From Gemmatimonadota bacterium (lineage in GTDB: Bacteria > Gemmatimonadota > Gemmatimonadetes > Longimicrobiales > Gaopeijiaceae): a DNA stretch of 64,000 bases. Where the stretch lies: assembly GCA_003248075.1 (NCBI GenBank), contig QJYK01000280.1:1-64000 (forward strand), written 5' to 3'. Below the pieces are notes generated by a model that was not told where the DNA came from, did no database searches, and worked only from the letters and a program-made list of their open reading frames with translations. Positions 18,501 through 25,321 of the stretch are shown piece by piece. The translations under genes were made by a program, and so were the position numbers. Within the stretch, counting starts at the first letter, position 1; each line of letters starts with the position of its first letter.

Positions 18501-21351
18501 CGCCGAGACCGGCGCCAGGCGAACGCTCGGGTGCGCCCGAGGGACACCACTCCAGCAGCCGTCTCTTTGTGAAGACCAGTCGTCCGAGCGTGCGCAGGAT
18601 CGCGTCGAGACTGTACCAGGCCTCGTGGGGCAGGAACACCAACGCGGAGCCGACCTGTAGGAACCGCTGCGCCGCGGCGTCGGCGGCGGTCGCGAGGTGC
18701 TGTCCCGGGCGCATGTCGTCCGGCTTTCGCAGAACGTCCGCCACGGCGGCCAGTCCGGGTGGAATGAGGAGGATGCCGAGCACCACCAGGGTCCAGAACC
18801 ACGCCGAGGAGAAGACGGTCCAGCCCAGGAGCAGAAGCGACGTCAACGTCGCCGGAACGAGGCTCCTGCGCAGGTTGTCGAACAGTTTCGAGCGAGAGAG
18901 GCCGGAGAGCCCGGTGCTCTGGACCCATCCGTGCGGGCCGGGCACCCGCGGGAACAGCCAGGGGACGAGTTGCCAATCGCCACGGATCCAACGGTGGCGT
19001 CGTCTGACGTCGGCGGCGTAGTCGGTGGGATTTCGCTCGTAGAGCTGGACGTCGCTCAACAACCCCGCCCGGGCGTAGCAGCCCTCGAGGAGGTCGTGGC
19101 TCAATATGCGGTTTTCGGGAAAACGCCCCCTCAGCGCCTGTTCGAAGGCGTCGACGTCGTAGATCCCCTTCCCGATGAACGAGCCCTCGCGGAACGCGTC
19201 CTGGTAGACGTCGGAGACGGCGCGGGTGTAGGGGTCGATGCCCGGGACGCCAGCGTGCAGGAGCCCGTAGCGCGACGCATCCCCGCCCAGCAGACTCGCG
19301 CTCACACGGGGCTGGAGAATGCCGTAGCCGGCGCGCACCCGATTCAGGTCGGGGTCGTAGACCGGACGGTTGAGCGGGTGCGCCATGGTGCCGATGAACT
19401 CGCGGGCGGCGTCGCGTGGCAGGTCCGTGTCGGTGTCCAGAGTGATCACGTACTTCACGCCGGTGAGCGCCGCGGTGTCGCCCTCCATCACGGAGAAGGC
19501 GTCCGTGTCGCCCCCACGCAGCAGCCGGTTCAGGTCCCCCAGCTTGCCACGCTTGCGCTCGTAACCCATCCAGATCCGATCGTGGGGGTTCCATCGACGC
19601 GGACGATGAAGGAGGAAGAAGGAATCGTTTCCGCCGTCCGCGTATCGAGCGTTGAGCGTTTCGATGCCCCTGCGTGCCACGTCGAGCAGCGGCGCGTCCT
19701 CGTTCAGCGTTTCCTCGGCCGCGTCGGAAAGATCGGTCAACAGGCCGAAACGGACGTTCCCGTCGCGGTTGGCGAGAAACGCGACCTCGAGCGACTCGAG
19801 CAACCCCTCGACGCCGCCCGGGTTGGTGAGCATGCTCGGGACCACCACCAGCGTGCGCGAATGCGTGGGGACGCCCTCGGAGAAGTCCATCCGCGGCAGG
19901 GGATGGGGCGGAGCGATCAGCGTCGCCAACCAGTTCACCGTCGCGACCGCGAGCTGGCTGGCCGCGAGCAGCGCGAGAATTCCCATCGGCACCAGCGCTC
20001 CACGGGCCACACCCTCCCACCGAGCCGCGACCAGCAGACCTCCGGCCAGCACCAGGGTGATCAGGGTGATCGTGCCCAGATAGAGGAGCAGCGGAGCTCG
20101 TCCCGCGGCCTGCTCGAGGCGCGCGCGCATGCCGAGGCGTTTCCCCGTGACCCTCTCGAGGTCCCGGAGACCCTGGTCGATCAGATGGAATCCCACATGC
20201 GCCGACCTGTGGGTGCTCCCGCTACGGGCCGCTGCGTCCTCCGCCAGCCCGATCGCTCGATCGGCCACCGCGGTCTCCGCCAGCCCGCTGGCCCTCGCGA
20301 CGGCTTCGACCACGTGGCGGTACCGATCCCGGGTGGCGAAGTCCATCCCCGCGTAGGCCCCGGCCGGGTCCGTGCGCAGCGTCTGCTCGACCGCGCTCAT
20401 GGTTTCAACGAAGTCGCGCCAATCCATGGTCGGGAGGAGCCTCATGCTGCCGATGCTGTTGCTGACGGAGACCTGATCGGCGGCCTGCTGCTGGTTGCCC
20501 GACTGAACGAGCCGCTCCGTGCTGAGCCCCGATCCGGCCAGTCGCTGCTCGATCCAGGTCAGTGGCATGGCCAGAGCGGGGCCCTGGCCGTGCAGGCGGC
20601 GCGCCAGCTCCGACACAAACGGCGTGGTCATGGGCGGATCCGAACGGGCCATGTCCGCGAGCACCAGAACCAGGCTCTTCGGATCCCGGTGGGCGATCTC
20701 CCGCAGCTCGCGGGCCCACGCGACCGCTACGTCGCGGTCCCTCCTGCCGGCTGCGATGCGCATCGCGACACGGCGCAGATTCTCGATGAGCGCCAGACGG
20801 AGCATGATGGGGATCGCCCACAGCTCACCGAGCATGAGCGGAGTGACCGACTGGTACGCCGCGACGAAGCGCCTGAGACTCTCGGGATCCACCCGCCCGT
20901 CGCCGTGGGCGATCGTCTCGAGCGCGATATCGTAGACGCGAGGCAGCCCCGCCGACGGCCCTGTGGCCAGCCGCGGCAGGTCACGACTGTAGCCCTTCGG
21001 CAGGTGACGCCTGGCGGTACGGATCTGCTCCTCGACCAGGTAGACGTTGTCGAGCAGCCACTCCCCGGCCGGCGTGATCCGGTGGCTCGCCGCGACCGCC
21101 TCCGTGAGCTGCCTGCACGTGTCCAAGAGGACACGCTCGTTCGCGGCCAGACGCGAGAGGAGTCGGTCCGGGACGGGCTCCGCGGTCAGACCGTGGCCGG
21201 AAGCGAGGCGGAAGCCGTGCTGCTCCATCTGCAGCGTGCTGAACAGCTCGGCGCGCAGCGGCGGCTCGTCGCCGACCGGCTCGCCTCCCTTCCACGCTGG
21301 TCGCACGCGATCCTCCAGACCTCTCGGGCCACGGCCACGGTTGCGCCACAC
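12559..21351 (-). CDS. ndvB: Cyclic beta-1,2-glucan synthase (NdvB/ChvB family)
   Basis: 2930 residues, the usual giant size. Membrane helices near residues 420-480 precede a family-84 glycosyltransferase domain with DTDTDLP (about 637), SHDLLEG (about 749) and RHRWIRGDWQ (about 784). More helices follow around 870-1060. A glycoamylase-like domain comes next (FYNWYDT, GGSMFEYLMPQ about 1404, SYMAHHQG about 1540), then two carbohydrate-binding/GH94 blocks with GSGDWNDGMNRVG near 2580. Known members start, extend and cyclise beta-1,2-glucan on the protein and export it to the periplasm or surface. The gene is alone, with no NdvA exporter beside it. The first 40 residues may be over-extended. 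Confidence 0.93.
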   Translation of the reverse strand: MWRNRGRGPRGLEDRVRPAWKGGEPVGDEPPLRAELFSTLQMEQHGFRLASGHGLTAEPVPDRLLSRLAANERVLLDTCRQLTEAVAASHRITPAGEWLLDNVYLVEEQIRTARRHLPKGYSRDLPRLATGPSAGLPRVYDIALETIAHGDGRVDPESLRRFVAAYQSVTPLMLGELWAIPIMLRLALIENLRRVAMRIAAGRRDRDVAVAWARELREIAHRDPKSLVLVLADMARSDPPMTTPFVSELARRLHGQGPALAMPLTWIEQRLAGSGLSTERLVQSGNQQQAADQVSVSNSIGSMRLLPTMDWRDFVETMSAVEQTLRTDPAGAYAGMDFATRDRYRHVVEAVARASGLAETAVADRAIGLAEDAAARSGSTHRSAHVGFHLIDQGLRDLERVTGKRLGMRARLEQAAGRAPLLLYLGTITLITLVLAGGLLVAARWEGVARGALVPMGILALLAASQLAVATVNWLATLIAPPHPLPRMDFSEGVPTHSRTLVVVPSMLTNPGGVEGLLESLEVAFLANRDGNVRFGLLTDLSDAAEETLNEDAPLLDVARRGIETLNARYADGGNDSFFLLHRPRRWNPHDRIWMGYERKRGKLGDLNRLLRGGDTDAFSVMEGDTAALTGVKYVITLDTDTDLPRDAAREFIGTMAHPLNRPVYDPDLNRVRAGYGILQPRVSASLLGGDASRYGLLHAGVPGIDPYTRAVSDVYQDAFREGSFIGKGIYDVDAFEQALRGRFPENRILSHDLLEGCYARAGLLSDVQLYERNPTDYAADVRRRHRWIRGDWQLVPWLFPRVPGPHGWVQSTGLSGLSRSKLFDNLRRSLVPATLTSLLLLGWTVFSSAWFWTLVVLGILLIPPGLAAVADVLRKPDDMRPGQHLATAADAAAQRFLQVGSALVFLPHEAWYSLDAILRTLGRLVFTKRRLLEWCPSGAPERSPGAGLGGTIRSMAFAPVLAVGTAIVAAALRPAALIVAGPILFLWLASPVLAWWLSLPLIRRRPRLSAEQARFLRRIARKTWAFFEQCVTEDDHGLPPDNYQESRDPTLAHRTSPTNMGLALLANLSAHDFGYIPAGQLLDRTTRALETMGGLARHRGHFYNWYDTRSLQPLRPAYISTVDSGNLAGHLLTLRPGLMALLDRPILEPGWLDGLGDTLSVLEEEGAQGHPRTAIRRLREDLESARRAPPVTLTAARRLVEGLAPRAEEIAASQGLEPGSPTGEWARAFSRQCGATRDEIDFLAPWAGLSDPSDAVDGLAEPLGIPTLRDLAGLDPTPPGPLAGQRGDGATAARAERLAERRRLVEQGRTRARERIAAIHALVADAAALADVEYDFLYDKTSRLLSIGYNVDERRRDAGFYDLLASEARLCVFVAIAQGRLPQESWFALGRLLTTAAGEPLLLSWGGSMFEYLMPQLVMPTYASTLLDQTARAAVAGQIEYGRQRGVPWGMSESGYNTVDAALNYQYRAFGVPGLGLKRGLAEDLVVAPYASVLALMVDPDAACGNLQALAAMGAEGQLGFFEAVDYTPARRQRGESHALVRSYMAHHQGMSLLALASALLDDRMQVRFESDPLLRATVPLLQERIPRASAIYPHTPERTGLQTGADALQMPHRVLNTPDTPIPEVQLLSNGRYQVMVTNAGGGYSRWNDLAVTRWREDGTRDPWGTFCYLRDLYGGSTWTIAHQPMSRHADDYEAIFSEGRAEFRRRDGPFETRTEIVVSPEDDIELRRVHITNRSTERRAVEVTSYAEVVLAEPAADTLHPAFSNLFVQTEIVAERRAILCTRRPRSREEATPWMFHVMAVHDADAGEFSYETDRSRFIGRTRTPAAPLAMEAGGTLSGSEGSVLDPAVAIRGRITLDPDQSATIDLVYGIGRSRDEAMGLVEKYQDRRLADRVFELAWTHARVVLRQIEATEADARLYSRLASSVLYADAAMRADGSELVKNRRGQSDLWGYAISGDLPIVLLRISDGANLELARHLIQAHAYWRLKGLSVDLVIWNEDRAGYRQALQDRILGLVAGGIQAQVIDRPGGIFVRPVEQISEEDRTLFLTVARVILTDARGSLLEQLDRPRPVDPRVPRLVPSRSPAPEPSAAFEVPGRDLILSNGIGGFTPDGREYVITTTPQQLTPAPWANVLANPSFGSVVSESGQAYTWGENARELRLTPWHNDPVSDGGGEAFYVRDEETGQYWSPTPLPRRGATPYVSRHGFGYSVFEHTESGIRSELWVYVAHDAAVKLSRLRVQNLSGRPRRLSATGYVEWVLGDLPANSARYVTTEVDPASGAIYARNAYNTEFPGRVAFFDVDDARRTTTCDRRDFIGRNGSLERPAAMARTGLSGKVGAALDPCAAIRVAFDLADGQEREITFRLGLGGSPGGEEVHHLVARFRGPNAAQRALDAVWQRWNHTLGAVQVETPDQSLNVLTNGWLVYQTLACRLWARSGYYQSGGAFGFRDQLQDAMALLHAEPGLLRHHLLRCAARQFPEGDVQHWWHPPSGRGVRTHCSDDYLWLPLATCRYVLGTGDTGVLHAPVHYLDGRPLGADDDSYYDLPEVSASVESLYDHCVRAIGRGLVSGVNGLPLIGSGDWNDGMNRVGAGGKGESVWLGFFQFEVLRQFAAIARLHGDPAFADRCAAEGARLREAVEQRAWDGAWYRRAWFDDGTPLGSAENVECRIDAISQSWSVLSGAGDPERARLAMKAVDERLVRREHALIQLLDPPFDHSDVEPGYIKGYVPGVRENGGQYTHSAVWAAMAFAALGDGPRAWELTTMINPANHAATPEDVETYKVEPYVVAADVYAVEPHAGRGGWTWYTGSAGWMYRLILESLLGLRLDMDRLHLAPCLPAHWSGFKVHYRYRETVYHIAVTQVPLGGTVASLETRVTLDGMEQEHPWIPLVDDHVEHWVEASVFPEAAGHRPRAGTDGSQPDGSPRRR

Positions 21352-21603
21352 GGCAGGACACGGCGGTGACGGTCAGGAAGGATAACGGAAAGAGGTGGGA
21401 GCACGCGGATGCGCTTCCACGGTCGGCTAAGCGCCTACGGCTGTCGTCACGGCATCGGAGTCGGTTCCCATTGGCGCGTGGACACCGTCTCAGCGCGGCC
21501 GTACCATCCAACTTCACCTCCAGGAGGCACGGTCGATTCCTGGGTAGGCTGACGGCTCGACCTCGTCCCTCCGGTAGCCGGCGAACCACGGCATGGATCA
21601 CCG

Positions 21604-22854
21604 TTGACCCCCGGGAACTGGTACCGACTCGACAACGCGGGACGCGTCTTCGCCGCGCTGGCGTCGGCGCGTAACACCACGGTCTACCGGGTGGCCGTGG
21701 TTCTTCGCGAACCGGTCGACCAGGGGGTGCTCCAAGCCGCCCTCGTGCGGCTCATGCCACGCTTCCCCTACCTCCGGGTCCGCCTGCGTCGTGGGCTCTT
21801 CTGGCACTACCTCGAGGAGATCCCCGGGGCCCCCATTGTGCGGATCGAGCGGCGGGCGCCCTGCCGGCGCATGACCCGCGCGCATGACGGTCCGTGGCAG
21901 CTCCGCGTGCTGATTTACGACCGGCGCATCGCGGTGGAATGCTCCCATGCCCTCACCGACGGAGTCGGGGCGATGGGCTTCCTGCGTGCCCTTCTCGCCG
22001 AGTACCTGGCGGCGCGCGGTGTGGCTCTGTCGAACGACGGATCGATCATGCGAGCGGGGGACGAACCCCACCCGGAGGAGGCCGAGGACGCCTATCGTCG
22101 CTTCTACGACCCGAGGGTGCCCCGGCCCCCTCTCGGTGCGCGGGCCCTGCGCCTACAGGGGACCCGGCTCCCGCGCGACGCCTGCCGGGTGGTGCACGGC
22201 ATCGTGCCGCTCGCTCCGATGCAGGCGCTCGGTCGACAGCACGACGTCACCCTCACCGAGCTGTTCACGTCGATCCTGCTCGCGTCCGCGGTCGACAGCG
22301 TAGGACCGGTGCGAAGGCCGATCGCGGTGATGATTCCGGTCGACCTCCGCGGTGTCCACCCGTCTCGCACCATGCGGAACTTCTTCCTCTCGGTGACGGC
22401 CGCCATCGATCCACGGCTCGGGTCGTATTCGTTCGACGAGATCGTCCAGAGCGTGCATCACTCGGTGCAGGCACAGGTCGGTGCCAAGAGCATCAGCCGG
22501 CAGATCCGACGGAACGTCGGCGCCGAGCGCAACACGCTGATCCGCCACATCCCCCTCGTGCTGAAGGTGCCCGCGAAGCGACGCCTGTACACCCGGATGT
22601 GGGGCGCACGCTTCACGACCGTGATGTCCAACATGGGTCGGGTGGAGTTGCCCGAGGAGCTCGACGAGCACGTCGAGCGGTTCGAGGTGATCCCCAATCC
22701 CAGTGCCGCCCACGGGATCGGGTGCGCGGTCCTCGGATATCGGGAAGAGCTGTTCATCACCTTCGCGAGCATTGTCACGGGCACGGGTCTCGAGCAGGCC
22801 TTCTTCACCCGTCTCCGGCGGATGGGGATCGTCGCGAGGGTGGAGAGCAACTGA
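21604..22854 (+). CDS. Condensation-fold acyltransferase (alcohol acetyltransferase-like)
   Basis: 416 residues. The sequence has the CoA-dependent acyltransferase/condensation fold. The N-terminal half carries the catalytic motif as SHALTDGVGAMGFL (about residue 118), a variant of HHxxxDG with Ser in place of the first His. The second half has PVDLRG and the NFFLSVTAAIDPR and VMSNMGRVELPEE strands typical of this fold. Relatives include wax-ester synthases, PapA5-like and yeast-type alcohol acetyltransferases, so O-acylation of a lipid or sugar alcohol is likely. The next gene starts 23 bases downstream and encodes a DUF6320-like membrane protein, a pairing I recall from Firmicutes and Bacteroidetes. 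Confidence 0.75.
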   Translation: MTPGNWYRLDNAGRVFAALASARNTTVYRVAVVLREPVDQGVLQAALVRLMPRFPYLRVRLRRGLFWHYLEEIPGAPIVRIERRAPCRRMTRAHDGPWQLRVLIYDRRIAVECSHALTDGVGAMGFLRALLAEYLAARGVALSNDGSIMRAGDEPHPEEAEDAYRRFYDPRVPRPPLGARALRLQGTRLPRDACRVVHGIVPLAPMQALGRQHDVTLTELFTSILLASAVDSVGPVRRPIAVMIPVDLRGVHPSRTMRNFFLSVTAAIDPRLGSYSFDEIVQSVHHSVQAQVGAKSISRQIRRNVGAERNTLIRHIPLVLKVPAKRRLYTRMWGARFTTVMSNMGRVELPEELDEHVERFEVIPNPSAAHGIGCAVLGYREELFITFASIVTGTGLEQAFFTRLRRMGIVARVESN

Positions 22855-22876
22855 TGCGCCCCACGGAGGGCCGGAC

Positions 22877-23572
22877 GTGACCTATTGCTCCCGGTGTGGC
22901 GTGGAGGTCGGCGAACGCGTGGAGCGGTGCCCGCTCTGCGAAGCGCCGATCCAGCGCCTCGACGCCCACGAGGCGCCCCCGGCCCGTTACCCCGAGGTGC
23001 CCCCGTCACCGAACCGGCCCCTCAGGTACGCCGTCTGGGTACTGGCCACGGCGATCATGCTCTCGGTCGCACTCAGCTCCGTGACGCTGGACGTGTTGCT
23101 CAACGGGAGCATCACCTGGTCCGGCTATCCGCTGACCGGCGCGGGAGTGGTCTGGGTCCTGATCACGCTCATCGTCACGCTCGCTCGGCGTCCGGTCTTC
23201 GTGATCGTGGGTCAGGCGGCGGCGACGGCGGGCTTCCTCTTCTTCACCGATGCCTTCGACGGGAGCATCGACTGGTTCGCCCCGCTCGCGCTGCCCATCG
23301 TCGCGGTCGTCACGGGGGCCACGCTCATCGTGTGGCTCGTGGCACGTCGGAGCCGTGGACGTCCCGCCTCCCTGATCGCCGCGACGGTTCTCTTCGCCTG
23401 CGGAGCCGGTTCCCTCGCCCTCGACCTGCTGGTCTCCACCTACCTGGGGAATGCGAAGTTGACCTGGTCGCTGGTGGTGCTGGGTGCCGTCGGTCCGCCC
23501 ATGCTCTTCCTGCTCTACTACCACGCGCGTCTCGGGAGAAGGGTGGACCTCGGGCGGATCATGCACCGGTAG
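22877..23572 (+). CDS. DUF6320-like zinc-ribbon membrane protein
   Basis: 231 residues from a GTG at 22877, placed seven bases after GGAGGG. The tracked start at 22703 lies inside the previous gene. The N-terminus is a zinc ribbon (YCSRCGVEVGERVERCPLCE), followed by a Pro-rich linker and about six membrane helices (for example AVWVLATAIMLSVALSSVTL and LIVTLARRPVFVIVGQAA). This ribbon-plus-helices layout matches the DUF6320 family as I remember it. It is in an operon with the acyltransferase, so it may be its membrane partner or help deliver its substrate. No enzyme motif is visible. Confidence 0.75.
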   Translation: MTYCSRCGVEVGERVERCPLCEAPIQRLDAHEAPPARYPEVPPSPNRPLRYAVWVLATAIMLSVALSSVTLDVLLNGSITWSGYPLTGAGVVWVLITLIVTLARRPVFVIVGQAAATAGFLFFTDAFDGSIDWFAPLALPIVAVVTGATLIVWLVARRSRGRPASLIAATVLFACGAGSLALDLLVSTYLGNAKLTWSLVVLGAVGPPMLFLLYYHARLGRRVDLGRIMHR

Positions 23573-23684
23573 GTCCTGGCGGGACAGCCGAGTCGACGGC
23601 CGCCGATGCCCGTGGCGGCGGGAGGATCAGGCCCCGGCCGGTGCCGCGCTCCCCGAGGGCCGTGTGCTCCCGCCCCTCCTTCGC

Positions 23685-23690
23685 TAGAAT
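23685..23690 (+). promoter_or_regulatory. Possible -10 element upstream of the serine hydrolase
   Basis: TAGAAT stands out in GC-rich DNA 53 bases before the hydrolase ATG. No good -35 is seen at 16-18 bases upstream, so this is a weak candidate. Confidence 0.3.
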
Positions 23691-23743
23691 CGGCCCGAAT
23701 CTCCGCGAAGAACCCGAGAGCCACGTCGACAGCGAGGCGTTCC

Positions 23744-25273
23744 ATGAGGCGGTCGCTTTCCGGATATCCACTCGCCACCCTCGGCATCTCGGTGGCCACG
23801 CTCCTTACGTGCCGCCCGTCCCCCGCGGTGGCCCAGTCTCGTCCCCTTGCTCTCGAGGAGCTGATCCCCACCCTGGACGGCCACTTCCGGAGCTTCATGG
23901 AGGCGCAGCACGTCCCCGGGTTGGTGTACGGCATCGTCCGTGAGGGCCAGCTCGTCCACCTGACCGCCATGGGGGTCCAGGATCTGGAGGCCCGCCGACC
24001 CGTCGACGCCAACAGCCTCTTCCGCATCGCGTCCATGTCCAAGGCGTTCACGGCCCTGGCCGTCCTCAAGCTCCGCGACGAGGGCCGGCTCACGCTGGAC
24101 GCCCGGGCGGAGGAGTACGTGCCCGAGATGCGGGGGTGGCGTTACCCCACCGGCGACTCGCCCCGGATCACCGTGCGGGACCTCCTCAGCCATGTCGCCG
24201 GATTCGTCACGGACGATCCCTGGGGCGACCGCCAGCAGGTTCTCGCGGAGGAGGCCTTCACGCGTATGCTGCGGGACGGCGTGCCCTTCACCCGGGCGCC
24301 GGGGACGGCGTTCGAGTACTCCAATCTCGGCTACGCGCTCCTGGGCCGGATCATCACCAACGTCTCGGGGCGGCCGTACGACGCATACATCCGGCAGGAG
24401 ATCATGCGTCCGCTGGGCATGGAGGTCACCGGCTACGACGTGTTCGCCTCCGATGCGAGCCATCGAGCGCTCGGGTACCGGTGGGAGAACGAAGCCTGGG
24501 CCCGTGAGCCCGACATGGCCCACGGGGTGTTCGGTGCCATGGGCGGCGTGGAGACCAGCGCCACCGACTATGCGCGTTGGGTGGCGTTCCTTCTCTCGGC
24601 GTGGCCGCCCCGCGACGGAGCCGAGGCGGGCCCCGTACGCCGCTCGTCGGTCCGCGAGCTGGCCGAGGGGCTCAACTTCCCGTCCGCCGGGCCCCGACCC
24701 GGCTCGTTTCCCGGGACCTGCCCCTTCGCCTCCGCCTACGGGAAGGGCATGAGCGCGGGCGTCGACTGTGACCTCGGCCTCACCCTGGGGCACGGAGGCG
24801 GCTATCCGGGCTACGGCTCCTACGTCCTTCTCCTCCCCGAGCACGGGATCGGCGTCTTCGCGTTCTCCAACCGGACCTACTCGGGTCCCTCAAGAACGGT
24901 CTGGGATGCGGCAGTGGAGCTGCATCGCGCCGGGTGGCTTACGGGCACCGACGTGCCCGTAAGCGCCCCTCTGGCGTCGGCCTACCGGGCGGCGGGAGCG
25001 ATGTACGAGGCGGGAGGGCTGGCGCCGGGCCGGGAGCTGCTGGCCATGAACTTCCTGATGGACCGCTCGGAGGAGAACTGGCGGCGCGTCCTGGCCACGC
25101 TGAAGTCCGAGGCCGGTACGTGCCGCACCGACGCTCCGCTCACGGCGACGGGCCTGCTCACCGGCACGTTCACCTGGAGCTGTGAGCGGGCGGACGTGCG
25201 GGGAACGTTGTTGCTGGCTCCCACGAACCCGCCGGGGATCCAGGCGCTGCGACTCGGGATCGTGGGCCGGTGA
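23744..25273 (+). CDS. Secreted class C beta-lactamase-fold serine hydrolase
   Basis: 509 residues from the ATG at 23744. The tracked start upstream lacks sense, and this one opens with Arg-rich residues and a signal peptide ending AVAQ. The penicillin-binding/EstB fold is clear: nucleophile SMSK (Ser97, Lys100), YSN (Tyr192) and the third motif as GHGGGYPGYG. A C-terminal extension of about 110 residues follows the domain. Family members are esterases, D-amino peptidases or lipid hydrolases more often than true beta-lactamases. It is close behind the acyltransferase pair but has its own leader, so it may be independent. Confidence 0.88.
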   Translation: MRRSLSGYPLATLGISVATLLTCRPSPAVAQSRPLALEELIPTLDGHFRSFMEAQHVPGLVYGIVREGQLVHLTAMGVQDLEARRPVDANSLFRIASMSKAFTALAVLKLRDEGRLTLDARAEEYVPEMRGWRYPTGDSPRITVRDLLSHVAGFVTDDPWGDRQQVLAEEAFTRMLRDGVPFTRAPGTAFEYSNLGYALLGRIITNVSGRPYDAYIRQEIMRPLGMEVTGYDVFASDASHRALGYRWENEAWAREPDMAHGVFGAMGGVETSATDYARWVAFLLSAWPPRDGAEAGPVRRSSVRELAEGLNFPSAGPRPGSFPGTCPFASAYGKGMSAGVDCDLGLTLGHGGGYPGYGSYVLLLPEHGIGVFAFSNRTYSGPSRTVWDAAVELHRAGWLTGTDVPVSAPLASAYRAAGAMYEAGGLAPGRELLAMNFLMDRSEENWRRVLATLKSEAGTCRTDAPLTATGLLTGTFTWSCERADVRGTLLLAPTNPPGIQALRLGIVGR

Positions 25274-25321
25274 GGGATCGCCCCGGCGACGCGGGGAAGT
25301 GCTCGCGGTCCCCCATGTCGC

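Noticed and set aside
18697-21369. 890-residue plus-strand ORF opposite the glucan synthase
   Set aside because: Shadow of NdvB in the complementary frame; composition is typical of antisense GC-rich translation.
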